A DNA stretch of 64,000 nucleotides from assembly GCF_002283365.1 (NCBI RefSeq), contig NZ_MQWD01000001.1, forward strand, positions 3,217,280-3,281,279, in the 5' to 3' direction. Source of the DNA: Rubrivirga marina. GTDB taxonomy: Bacteria; Bacteroidota; Rhodothermia; Rhodothermales; Rubricoccaceae. The position numbers and the translations under genes were made by a program. The notes under the pieces are model-generated. The model was not told the DNA's origin and ran no database searches. It saw only the letters and a list, made by a program, of their open reading frames with translations. Below, piece by piece: positions 34,536 through 45,156 of the stretch (its first letter is position 1; each line of letters begins with the position of its first letter).

Positions 34536-37037
34536 TCACCCCAACGTCGACCGTTCCTCGGTGGTGGGCCTCTCCTCGTTGGCGTCCGGGGCCGCGTCGG
34601 CGGCCACCTCGAGCTCGTCGGACGCGGCGTCGGTCGCGGCGCCGTCGCCGGAGGGCGCCTCCTCTTCCGCCTGGTCGGGGTAGCGGACGCGGAAATGGTA
34701 GATGCCGCAGAGGAGCCCGTGGAACGCCTCCTTGATCCGCGCGAGGTCCGCGAACGTGAGCGCGGACTCGTCGAGCTGGCCGTCGGCGACCCGGGCCGCG
34801 ACGATGGCGTCGATGAGCGACTCCAGCCGCCTCGGCGTCGGCTTCGAGAGGCTCCGCGAGGCGGCCTCGACCGAGTCGGCCAGCATGACGATGGCCTGCT
34901 CGTTCGTCTGCGGCCGCGGGCCCGGGTACCGATAGTCCGACTCGTCGACGACCGACGGGTCCTCCTCGGCCTCCTGCGCCTTCCGGTAGAAGTACTCGAT
35001 GAGTCCCGTCCCGTGGTGGCTCGCGATAAAGTCGATGACGACCTCCGGGAGGTTCTGCTCCCGACCGAGTTGGACGCCCTCCTTGACGTGCGCCGCGATG
35101 ACAAGCGCGCTCATCGACGGCTTCAGCTTCTCGTGCGGGTTGTCGCCGGGCTGCTGGTTCTCGATGAAGTACTCCGGCTTCAGCATCTTGCCGATGTCGT
35201 GGTACAGCGCGCCGACGCGAGCCCGGAGCGCGTTCGCGCCGACCGCGTCCGCGGCGGCCTCAGCGAGGTTGGCGACCTGGAGCGAGTGGTTGAACGTGCC
35301 CGGCGCCTGCATCGACAGCTTCTTCAGGAGCGGCCGGTTCGTGTCGGAGAGCTCGAGGAGGGTCATGTCGGTCGTCACGCCAAAGACGCGTTCCATGCCC
35401 CAAAGGACGGGCGCCGCGAGCAGGATGAGCGCGGCGTTGACGGCGACGGCGACGAGGTCCGCCCAGAAGTCGGACGTGAACGGGTCGGCGCGGAGCAGCT
35501 CGTGGCCCAGCAGGACGAGGGCGTACGCGAGGAGCACGAGGCCGGCCGAGGCGAGGATCTGACTCCGGTTCTTAACGTCGCGGACAGAGAACACGGCCAG
35601 CACGCCGACAATGAGCGTGGCGAACGTGAACGGGAAGTTGTACCCAAACGCGAGCCCGCCGATCGCCGCCAGCGTCAGGGTCGCGAAGCTCCCCACGCGG
35701 CTGTCGAACACGATCGTCAGCAGGATCGAGGCCAGCGAGACCGGCACCACGTAGATCGCGCCCCCCCACTCCACGGCCCCCGCGACGAGGTACCCGAAGA
35801 TGACCGCGCCAAGGACGATGCACGCCAGGGTGAACTGGCGGAGGTCGGCGAAGAGGGTCGGGCGGAGGAGGTACGTGTAGAGGAAGAACAGGGCGATCGC
35901 CGAGAACACGAGGATCGTCCGGCCGAGGACCGTCACGATCCACTTCTTGTCGCCGCTCCGCTCGCGCTGCGCGTAGTCCAGCGACTGGAGCATCTCCCAG
36001 CGCTCCTGCGTGACCTCGTCGTAGCGCCGGATGATGATCTGGTTCTCCCGCACGCGCCCGCGCGTGGGGAGGACCGACTGGAGCGTCTGCTCGCGCATCC
36101 GCTGCGTAGCCTCCGCGTCGTAGACCAGCGACGGGTCGAGCACCGAGGCGAACAGGGCCGCGCCGATCGCGACGGTGTCCGGCTTCTGCGGGAACGCTGC
36201 GAAGAGGCTCCTTCGAGCCAGCGTCGACGCCTGGTTGTAGCCGACGACGTCGCTCCGCTGTCGCTCCGTCTCGCTCCGCTCCTCGATGTCCTGCACGAGC
36301 AGCGTCGGGGCGCGCACGGAATCGATCGGGACGTCGAGGACGCCGCGGGCCAGCAACTCGCGCGCGATCCGGCCGGCCTCGCCGAGCAGACGGTCGTCGA
36401 GCGTCGGCCCACCGGCCCGGCCCGTCGCCACGTCGTAGGCGGAGGCCAGGAGGAGCTGCCACTGGCGCGGGCTGAGGCTCAGCGTCAGCGCCTCCCGCTG
36501 CGTCAGGTACTGGACCGAGTCGCGGCGGACGGCCGCGCGGAGCGCGTCGATGTCGGGCGGCGTCTCGCGGTCGGGGTCCGCCTCGCGGGCGTCGGCGAGG
36601 CGCGCGCCCGCCTGACGCCAGTCGACGTAGGCCACGAAGGCCGAGTCGAGCCGGGCGTCGACCGAGTCGAGCCGGGCGAGCGTCTGCGCTAGGGCCTCCG
36701 GCCGCTCCCGGAAGATGGGGGACTCCGAGCGGAGGACCGAGTCGCGGCGCGACGCGAACGTCGAGTCGGGCAGCCGGATCGAGAAGTCGAACGGCGCGAC
36801 GACGTCGTCCTGCTGCCACACGTCGCCGGGCTCGGCGGTCCCGTCGTACACCGTGACGTTGGGGAACGCGAGGAGGGCGAGCGTCGCGAGCGCGAGGAAG
36901 AGGCCGACGCGAGAGAGCACCTCCTGCCGCGACATCCTGGGCGTTTCGCGCTCAGGGCGACGGTCCGCACGGAGCCCCGCCCGGCGGGAGTACCGGCCGG
37001 GCTTGGGCGAGAGACCGAGGCGGTCGAGGAAGCTCAT
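34536..37037 (-). CDS. pgpH: 7TM-HD cyclic-di-AMP phosphodiesterase PgpH-like
   Basis: An 833-residue inner-membrane protein. A large N-terminal extracytoplasmic domain (about residues 60-370) follows one membrane segment (VGLFLALATLALLAF); then come about seven membrane segments (roughly 370-580) and a cytoplasmic HD domain with YHDIGKMLKPEYFIENQQPG (His613, Asp614) and DFIASHHGTGLIEYFYRKAQ. It degrades c-di-AMP. A 60-residue acidic Ala-rich tail ends it. The ATG at 37037 overlaps the stop of the upstream symporter by 4 bases (ATGA), supporting this start and coupling. No diadenylate cyclase gene is in the window. Confidence 0.92.
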   Translation of the reverse strand: MSFLDRLGLSPKPGRYSRRAGLRADRRPERETPRMSRQEVLSRVGLFLALATLALLAFPNVTVYDGTAEPGDVWQQDDVVAPFDFSIRLPDSTFASRRDSVLRSESPIFRERPEALAQTLARLDSVDARLDSAFVAYVDWRQAGARLADAREADPDRETPPDIDALRAAVRRDSVQYLTQREALTLSLSPRQWQLLLASAYDVATGRAGGPTLDDRLLGEAGRIARELLARGVLDVPIDSVRAPTLLVQDIEERSETERQRSDVVGYNQASTLARRSLFAAFPQKPDTVAIGAALFASVLDPSLVYDAEATQRMREQTLQSVLPTRGRVRENQIIIRRYDEVTQERWEMLQSLDYAQRERSGDKKWIVTVLGRTILVFSAIALFFLYTYLLRPTLFADLRQFTLACIVLGAVIFGYLVAGAVEWGGAIYVVPVSLASILLTIVFDSRVGSFATLTLAAIGGLAFGYNFPFTFATLIVGVLAVFSVRDVKNRSQILASAGLVLLAYALVLLGHELLRADPFTSDFWADLVAVAVNAALILLAAPVLWGMERVFGVTTDMTLLELSDTNRPLLKKLSMQAPGTFNHSLQVANLAEAAADAVGANALRARVGALYHDIGKMLKPEYFIENQQPGDNPHEKLKPSMSALVIAAHVKEGVQLGREQNLPEVVIDFIASHHGTGLIEYFYRKAQEAEEDPSVVDESDYRYPGPRPQTNEQAIVMLADSVEAASRSLSKPTPRRLESLIDAIVAARVADGQLDESALTFADLARIKEAFHGLLCGIYHFRVRYPDQAEEEAPSGDGAATDAASDELEVAADAAPDANEERPTTEERSTLG

Positions 37038-38602
37038 GGGCTCGTGGGACGCTCCGCCGCCGCATCGGCTCCCGCGTGGCGGAGCGCGAGCAGGCTGCCG
37101 AGCACGACCATGAACACGCTGCCGATCACGGGGTAGAGCGGCCACGCGACGGCCCGGAGCCCCAGCGTGTCGCGAATGGCCGCCGACGGGCGCCAGTCGA
37201 GCGTCCACGAGCTGGTCTCGGTGCTCCACCAGAGCCCGAAGATCAGGAGCACCATCGCCGCGATCGTGACCACGAACGCGACCATCGCGTCCGTCTGGCG
37301 GGCGCGGCGGGACAGGAGGCCCAGGGCGAACGCCCCGAGCAGGCCGCCGTACGTGAACCCGGCGATCCCGAGGCCTAGCTCGACGACCGGGTTGTCGAGG
37401 CCGGTGAACAGCATCGCGAAGCCGACGAACACGCCGGCCCACACGAGCGTGAGCACGCGGCTGAGCGCGAGCGCCTTCTCCGGCGTCTCGGGCGCGTGGC
37501 CGAACCGCTCCAACAAGTCCATGAGCGTCGAGCCCGCGAGCGCATTGAGCGACGACGACAAGGTGCTCATGGCCGCGGCCACGATGCCGGCCAGCAGCAG
37601 CCCCCGAAGCCCGGGCGGCATCTCGTTGAGGATGTACATCGGGAACACCTCGTCGCCGCGCGTCAGGCCGAGGTCGGCGAGGGGGGCACCGCCGTAGTGG
37701 ACCCACAGCATCAGCCCGACCAGCAAGAACAGGGCGAACTGGACCGCGACGACGATCCCGCTCCAGACCATCGCCTTCCGGCCCTCCTCGAGGGTGCGGC
37801 ACGCCAGGATCCGCTGGACGATGAGTTGGTCGGTCCCATGCGAGGCCATCGAGAACACGGCGCCGCCGAGGACGGCGACCGGCAACGCGTACGGCGAGGT
37901 GAGCATGACCCCGAGGCCGTCGGCCATCCCGAGGTCGAGGAGCTGGAGCTTGCCCGCCTCGGCGGCCGCGGCCCAGGACCCGGCCATCGGGGATACGGCC
38001 AGGAGGACGACCGCCAGGACGGCTCCGCCGACGTAGATCCCCATCTGGACCACGTCCATCCACACCACCGCCTTGAGGCCGCCGACGTACGTGTAGGCCG
38101 CCGTCACGACGCCGATCGCGAGGATCACCGTCGGGTACCCGACCTCGAACCCGGCCGCGCGGGCGACCACCTGGATCGGGATCGCCGTCGCGAACAGGCG
38201 CACGCCGTCGGCCAGCAGCCGCGTGACGAGGAACGTGACCGACGCGAGCCCCCGCATCCCGTCGCCGAAGCGGTCGCCGAGGAACGCGTAGGCCGTCTGG
38301 AGCTCCCCACGGAAATACCGAGGCAGGAGAACGTAGGCCACCACGACGCGCCCGATTACGTAGCCGATCGTGAGTTGGAGGAACGTCAGCGCGCCCCCGT
38401 ACGCCACGGCAGGGACACCGATGACGGTCAGCGTGCTGGTCTCCGTCGCGACGACCGAGAAGCAGACGGCCCACCACGGGAGGTCGCGGCCGCCGAGGAA
38501 GTAGTCCCGCGTCGAGGTCTGCCGCCCGCCGGCCTTGAGGCCGAAGGCGACGATGCCGACGGCGTAAAGCACGAGGACGGCGAAGTCGAGCGGCGTGAGC
38601 AC
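37034..38602 (-). CDS. Sodium:solute symporter (SSS family)
   Basis: A 522-residue transporter with about 13 membrane segments. Motifs: STRDYFLGGRDLPWWAVCFS and VATETSTLTVIGVPAVAYGG near the N-terminus, and STLSSSLNALAGSTLMDLL near 345-365, the typical Na+-site segment of SSS proteins. It starts with GTG at 38602, 3 bases after the upstream stop, and its own stop overlaps pgpH. Substrate cannot be told from sequence. SSS proteins import sugars, amino acids or osmolytes, so co-transcription with a c-di-AMP phosphodiesterase hints at an osmotic role. Confidence 0.9.
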   Translation of the reverse strand: MLTPLDFAVLVLYAVGIVAFGLKAGGRQTSTRDYFLGGRDLPWWAVCFSVVATETSTLTVIGVPAVAYGGALTFLQLTIGYVIGRVVVAYVLLPRYFRGELQTAYAFLGDRFGDGMRGLASVTFLVTRLLADGVRLFATAIPIQVVARAAGFEVGYPTVILAIGVVTAAYTYVGGLKAVVWMDVVQMGIYVGGAVLAVVLLAVSPMAGSWAAAAEAGKLQLLDLGMADGLGVMLTSPYALPVAVLGGAVFSMASHGTDQLIVQRILACRTLEEGRKAMVWSGIVVAVQFALFLLVGLMLWVHYGGAPLADLGLTRGDEVFPMYILNEMPPGLRGLLLAGIVAAAMSTLSSSLNALAGSTLMDLLERFGHAPETPEKALALSRVLTLVWAGVFVGFAMLFTGLDNPVVELGLGIAGFTYGGLLGAFALGLLSRRARQTDAMVAFVVTIAAMVLLIFGLWWSTETSSWTLDWRPSAAIRDTLGLRAVAWPLYPVIGSVFMVVLGSLLALRHAGADAAAERPTSP

Positions 38603-38605
38603 GGG

Positions 38606-41430
<2,825 letters not shown>

Positions 41431-42558
41431 CTACTCGAACGCGGTCGGGTCCTCGGCCGGCGGGGCTGCGCCCTCAGCGGGCGTCGGCGGAGCTGCCGCA
41501 CTGGCCGTCGCGAGGGAGTCGAGGATCCGCTGGCCCGTCTGCCGATCGATGCGGAGCGGTCGCCCGCTCTGGGGCGTGAACCGCTGGCCCTGGAACTCGA
41601 CGGTCGCCTCGGAAAAGTCCTGGCTCGGGTCCTCGCCCCAGAGGACGAGCGAGGAATCCGCCTCGTAGGTCTCCGAGTTGCCAGACTCGATCCAGTACGG
41701 CCGCCGGTCACCGTTGTCGACGGTCACGCGGAACGACTGGAGCCCGTCGCCGCCCGCCGTGACCGCGGCGCGGATCGGGAACTGGAGGCGCGGCCCGCCC
41801 GCGGCGGCGCCCGCCCCGATGCCGGACGAGTCGATGGCGACCGGCTCGGCGTCCGCGTCGGCGCTGACCGCGACCGTATCGGCGGCGTCCTCGCCGTCGT
41901 CGTCTCCCGCAAAGATGAGGAAGTAGAACGCAAGACCCAGGGCCACCACCACGATGCCGAAGAGGGCCAGGATGGTCGTCCAGTTCTTGTCGAACGAGTG
42001 GCGGGCCGTCGGGACCGCCGGCCGGTTGACGCGGGCCTGCGCGAGCGTCTTCGGGGGCTCCGGAGCGGGACGGCTCTCGGGCGAGGGCGCCTGGCGGAGC
42101 GCCTGGACGGCTGGGGGCGACGCGGCCGCGCCGGCCGCGCGGCCGCGGTCCTGGGACGCTGGGTCCTCCGGCGCCGGTTCTGAGGGCTCGCGGCGAGGCG
42201 CCGAGGCGGGCGGGGCGGGCCGGGGGGCGTCCGCCTCAGACGATCCGGCGGACCGCTGTGGAGGCGGCTCGGAGCCGGGCTCGTAGTCCGGGTGGAGGCT
42301 GCCTCGGTAGCTCCCCGACTTCTGCTCCCCGTAGGCCGCGACGACCGCGCTCGGCGCCAGCCCGACGGCCTTCGCATACGACTGGAGCAGGTTCTTGAGG
42401 TAGACCTCCCCGTAGGTCGGGTCGCCGACGAGGTCGCCGTCCTCGAACCGACGGAGCACGTCGACGGGGATCCGCGTCTGCTGTTGGATGTCACTCAGCG
42501 AGAGGCCCTTGGCATCGCGGGTGGCGCGGAGGTCGGCTTCGAACGATCCGGAGGGCAC
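41431..42558 (-). CDS. RodZ-like membrane protein with N-terminal helix-turn-helix
   Basis: A 375-residue bitopic protein. The Xre-type HTH lies at residues 5-60 (LRATRDAKGLSLSDIQQQTR, RIPVDVLRRFEDGDL). A long Pro/Ala/Glu linker follows, then one membrane segment (ILALFGIVVVALGLAFYFLI, about 200-220) and a C-terminal DUF4115-like periplasmic domain with YWIESGNSETYEADSSLVLW. RodZ links MreB to the wall-building machinery. I chose GTG at 42558, directly before GSFEADLRAT. It heads the operon with ligA. Whether it truly acts as RodZ is inferred from architecture. Confidence 0.8.
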   Translation of the reverse strand: MPSGSFEADLRATRDAKGLSLSDIQQQTRIPVDVLRRFEDGDLVGDPTYGEVYLKNLLQSYAKAVGLAPSAVVAAYGEQKSGSYRGSLHPDYEPGSEPPPQRSAGSSEADAPRPAPPASAPRREPSEPAPEDPASQDRGRAAGAAASPPAVQALRQAPSPESRPAPEPPKTLAQARVNRPAVPTARHSFDKNWTTILALFGIVVVALGLAFYFLIFAGDDDGEDAADTVAVSADADAEPVAIDSSGIGAGAAAGGPRLQFPIRAAVTAGGDGLQSFRVTVDNGDRRPYWIESGNSETYEADSSLVLWGEDPSQDFSEATVEFQGQRFTPQSGRPLRIDRQTGQRILDSLATASAAAPPTPAEGAAPPAEDPTAFE

Positions 42559-42644
42559 GGGCGGGGTGGCGGGGCGGACGGAAGGTAGCGATGTCGGCCC
42601 CACGTGACGGGCAGCCCTGCGGTTCCCCGGCGGCTCCAAACGAC

Positions 42645-42677
42645 GCGCGGCCCGGCTCATGGTGAGCCGGGCCGCGC
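42645..42677 (-). terminator. Terminator hairpin after tRNA-Pro
   Basis: Perfect 15-bp arms GCGCGGCCCGGCTCA and TGAGCCGGGCCGCGC with a 3-base loop, starting 5 bases beyond the tRNA 3' end on the minus strand. A short T run (CGTTT) follows. Strongest hairpin of the window. Confidence 0.8.
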
Positions 42678-42681
42678 CGGG

Positions 42682-42755
42682 TCGGGTAGGCGGGATTTGA
42701 ACCCACGACCCCCAAGCCCCCAGCTTGGTGCGCTACCTGGCTGCGCCACTACCCG
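42682..42755 (-). tRNA. tRNA-Pro (anticodon GGG)
   Basis: A 74-base cloverleaf on the minus strand. Acceptor arms CGGGTAG / CTACCCG pair perfectly; D arm GCGC..GCGC; anticodon stem CCAAG/CTTGG with loop CTGGGGG, giving anticodon GGG at 42719-42721; T arm GTGGG-TTCAAAT-CCCGC. Discriminator A. CCA is not encoded. The GGG anticodon reads CCC and CCT codons, fitting the G+C-rich code use. A promoter lies at 42779-42808 and a terminator at 42645-42677. Confidence 0.95.
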
Positions 42756-42778
42756 GGGTCCGCGTCTGCGGGGCGCCA

Positions 42779-42808
42779 AAACTAGGGCCCCGCTCAAAGG
42801 CGTCGCAA
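42779..42808 (-). promoter_or_regulatory. Candidate promoter of tRNA-Pro
   Basis: On the minus strand: TTGCGA (42808-42803), 18-base spacer, TAGTTT (42784-42779), 23 bases before the tRNA 5' end. The -35 lies inside the last codons of the MerR gene. Confidence 0.5.
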
Positions 42809-43135
42809 CACGTCCGCCAAAAACGCACGCAGGTCTTCCAGCGACTCCCGCGGCAGCTCGGCCAGGGCCTCGCGGGTGACCGCCTCCCCCTCGGCATCGC
42901 GCTCGAGCACTTGGCGGGCGCCCTCGAGCGTGTACTTCTCTTCGTGGACGAGGTGCTGGATGCGCCGGACGAGCTCGATGTCCGGCTCGGTGTAGGCCCG
43001 GTTGCCGGCCCGGTTCTTCTTGGGCTGGAGGTCGGGGAACTCGCTCTCCCAGTAGCGGAGGACGTGGGGCTTGAGGCCCGTCATCTCGCTCACCTCGCGG
43101 ATGGAGTAATACAGCTTGCGGATGCCGGACGCCAT
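42794..43135 (-). CDS. MerR-family transcriptional regulator
   Basis: A 113-residue small MerR regulator. The DNA-binding winged helix is KLYYSIREVSEMTGLKPHVL and RYWESEFPDLQPKKNRAGNR, then AYTEPDIELVRRIQHLVHEE; a short dimerisation helix ends it. There is no C-terminal metal-binding Cys cluster, so it is not a classical metal sensor. Such short MerR proteins are common in Bacteroidota and often regulate unknown genes. ATG at 43135 begins MASGIRKLYYS. Divergent from the EamA transporter, which is a possible target. Confidence 0.88.
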   Translation of the reverse strand: MASGIRKLYYSIREVSEMTGLKPHVLRYWESEFPDLQPKKNRAGNRAYTEPDIELVRRIQHLVHEEKYTLEGARQVLERDAEGEAVTREALAELPRESLEDLRAFLADVLRRL

Positions 43136-43217
43136 GGTGAGGATCGCGTGCGGACCAACGGCGGAGGGCAGGGGCGTCGGGCGACGCGGTACGTTCGGCG
43201 GGTCTCCCCCCGCTGCC

Positions 43218-44174
43218 GTGTCGCGTCCGTCGCTCGCCCCCGAGGTCGGCCTGCTGGCCGTGGTCCTGGTGTGGGGAGTCAACTTCGCGATCATTAAAGT
43301 ACCACTCGAGGTCGCCCCGCCCTTCACGGTCAACCTGCTCCGGTTCGGCGTGTCGTTCGCGGTGCTCGGAGGGCTTCATCTCCGCCAGTGCCACGTCCGG
43401 GGGGTCCCGACGACCGTGACCTTCGTCGCCGGTGGGCCAGCGGTGGTCGGCCTCGGGCTCCTCGGGATCCTCCTCTACCAGGCAGGTTTCATCCTCGGAA
43501 TCGACCGCGTCTCGGCGAGCACGGGGGCCCTCGTCATCGCGTCGAGCCCCGGATGGACGTCCCTCACGGCGCACCTGCTTCGGCACGAACGGCTCCTTGC
43601 GCTCGGCTGGGTCGGGATTGTCGTCAGCCTGCTCGGCGTGGGGCTCGTGATCGCGGGCAACCCCGGCGCGGCGTTCGAGGGCGACGGGTCCGGCCTGGCC
43701 CTCATGCTGTTCGCGGCGCTCGCGTGGGGCGTCTACACGGCGCTCGCCCGACCGCTCCTGCAACGCGGGGCCACGGCGGTCGGCCTCACGTTCTGGGGCA
43801 TTGTCGTGTCGGCCCCGGGCCTCGTCGCCCTCGCCATCCCGGAGTTCGGTGGCGTCGACTGGCGGGCGTTCGGCCCGGCCGAGATCGCGGCCCTCGTGTT
43901 CTCCGGCGGCCTCTCGACCGGCCTCGCGTACGCGATCTGGAACCACTCGGTGCTCCGCGCCGGCGCGTCGCGGACGGCGGCGTTCTCGAACCTCGTCCCG
44001 GTCGTCGGCGTGATTGCCGGCATCGTGCTCCGGGGCGAGACGGTGACGTGGCCCCAGGCGGTGGGCGGGGGGCTCGTCGTGGTCGGCGTCATCGTAGTTC
44101 GTCGCCTCGGCGTGGCGCCACTGGTCTCGGCTGAAGCGACTGAAGCAGCCGACCGTGCGGTCCACGCGTCGTAG
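43218..44174 (+). CDS. EamA/DMT family transporter
   Basis: A 318-residue drug/metabolite-type transporter with ten predicted membrane segments in two EamA repeats. The first repeat begins VGLLAVVLVWGVNFAIIKVP; TNLLRFG-type VNLLRFGVSFAVLGGL follows, with ASTGALVIASSPGWTSLTAH near the junction and GGLSTGLAYAIWNHSVLRAG in the second repeat. I chose GTG at 43218 (VSRPSLAPEVG). Substrate unknown. It ends 9 bases before csgE; whether curli genes read through from it is open. Confidence 0.9.
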   Translation: MSRPSLAPEVGLLAVVLVWGVNFAIIKVPLEVAPPFTVNLLRFGVSFAVLGGLHLRQCHVRGVPTTVTFVAGGPAVVGLGLLGILLYQAGFILGIDRVSASTGALVIASSPGWTSLTAHLLRHERLLALGWVGIVVSLLGVGLVIAGNPGAAFEGDGSGLALMLFAALAWGVYTALARPLLQRGATAVGLTFWGIVVSAPGLVALAIPEFGGVDWRAFGPAEIAALVFSGGLSTGLAYAIWNHSVLRAGASRTAAFSNLVPVVGVIAGIVLRGETVTWPQAVGGGLVVVGVIVVRRLGVAPLVSAEATEAADRAVHAS

Positions 44175-44183
44175 GTTGGCGGC

Positions 44184-44666
44184 ATGCGCGCGCTCCTCCT
44201 TCTGACCGTCGGCCTCGTCGTGGCGACGCCGGCCGGCGAAGCTCAGGGCGTGCCAACGGATTCGGCTCGGTCCGTCGTTCCCTACGGACTCGCCACGACG
44301 TACGGCGAGCTTCAGGCCGAGCGCCGTCAGCTCCGCCGCCTCCCGCCGGATCCCGCCGAGGCGGAGCAGACCGGCGACCCGATGCTCGGCATCGGCCAGC
44401 TCGTCGTGGACGAGACGGTCTCCCGGTCCGGGAGCTACTTCTACGACGTCTTCTACCGGCTTTGGAGCCCGCCCGAGGACTCCAGGTTCATGAGCGTCGT
44501 CCTCTCGGAGCAACCGCTGCCGGGCCAGGGGACGCTCGTCGCGATCCGTCTCGACGGCGAGCTCGTGTTCCAGGCCCGCCTCTCCCCCCGAGAGGAAGAA
44601 GCGGAGCAGTTGGCCCGCCAAGCCGTCGTGTTCGTGCTCCGCCGCCTGCCTCGAGGCGAGGAGTAG
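44184..44666 (+). CDS. csgE: Curli assembly chaperone CsgE
   Basis: A 160-residue exported protein; signal peptide MRALLLLTVGLVVATPAGEA cleaved near residue 20. The family core is GIGQLVVDETVSRSGSYFYD, then VFYRLWSP and LSEQPLPGQGTLVAIRLDGE; the family normally has G.VVD.T.T..G.DFY..F...W. CsgE caps the CsgG channel in the periplasm and directs curlin subunits to it. First gene of the curli cluster, only 9 bases after the EamA gene; csgF follows after 65 bases. Spacing between the signal and core is longer than in E. coli CsgE. Confidence 0.9.
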   Translation: MRALLLLTVGLVVATPAGEAQGVPTDSARSVVPYGLATTYGELQAERRQLRRLPPDPAEAEQTGDPMLGIGQLVVDETVSRSGSYFYDVFYRLWSPPEDSRFMSVVLSEQPLPGQGTLVAIRLDGELVFQARLSPREEEAEQLARQAVVFVLRRLPRGEE

Positions 44667-44679
44667 CTCCCGCCCCGGC

Positions 44680-44709
44680 TTGCCCCTTTTGATCCGCCCG
44701 ACGTAACGT
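44680..44709 (+). promoter_or_regulatory. Possible internal promoter before csgF
   Basis: TTGCCC (44680-44685), 18-base spacer, TAACGT (44704-44709), 22 bases before the csgF ATG. If real, csgFG can be made apart from csgE. Confidence 0.35.
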
Positions 44710-44731
44710 CTGGCGCCCCCCTGACGCCCCG

Positions 44732-45145
44732 ATGCGCCGCCTGATCGCCCTTCCGTTCGCCCTCGCGCTGTTCGCCGCCGCCCCGGCCGGGGCCCAGCAG
44801 CTCCTCTACCAGCCGACGAACCCGGCCTTTGGCGGCTTCACAACCAACTACAGCTGGCTCGTCCAATCCGCCCAGCTTCAGAACCGGTTCGAGGACGAGG
44901 ACGCCGGAATCGGGCGCGACCCTCTGGCGGATTTCGAGACCACCCTCCAGCGGCAGATCCTCAACCAGCTCTCCCGCGAGCTCATCGCGGATCGGTTCGG
45001 CGACCTCGACCTGTCGCAACCCGGCACGTTCAGCTTCGGCGACTTCCAAGTCGAGGTCATCCCCGGCCTCGACGGGGTCTCCGTCCGCGTCTTCAACCTG
45101 TTGACCGGGGAAGAGACCATCGTCACGATCCCGAACAGCTTCTAG
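44732..45145 (+). CDS. csgF: Curli assembly component CsgF
   Basis: A 137-residue secreted protein; signal peptide MRRLIALPFALALFAAAPAG cleaved near residue 21. The mature N-terminus QQLLYQPTNPAFGGFTTNYS is the conserved CsgF segment that inserts into the CsgG pore, followed by LVQSAQLQNRF. The C-terminal region (FSFGDFQVEVIPGLDGVSVR, VFNLLTGEETIVTIPNSF) is the surface-facing domain that anchors the nucleator. Length matches the family. csgG starts 11 bases downstream with GTG, so the pair is co-transcribed. Confidence 0.95.
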   Translation: MRRLIALPFALALFAAAPAGAQQLLYQPTNPAFGGFTTNYSWLVQSAQLQNRFEDEDAGIGRDPLADFETTLQRQILNQLSRELIADRFGDLDLSQPGTFSFGDFQVEVIPGLDGVSVRVFNLLTGEETIVTIPNSF

Positions 45146-45156
45146 TCCCCCGCCCC

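Noticed and set aside
44172..44177. TAGGTT as -10 of csgE
   Set aside because: No acceptable -35 at 16-19 bases upstream, so left out as a feature.
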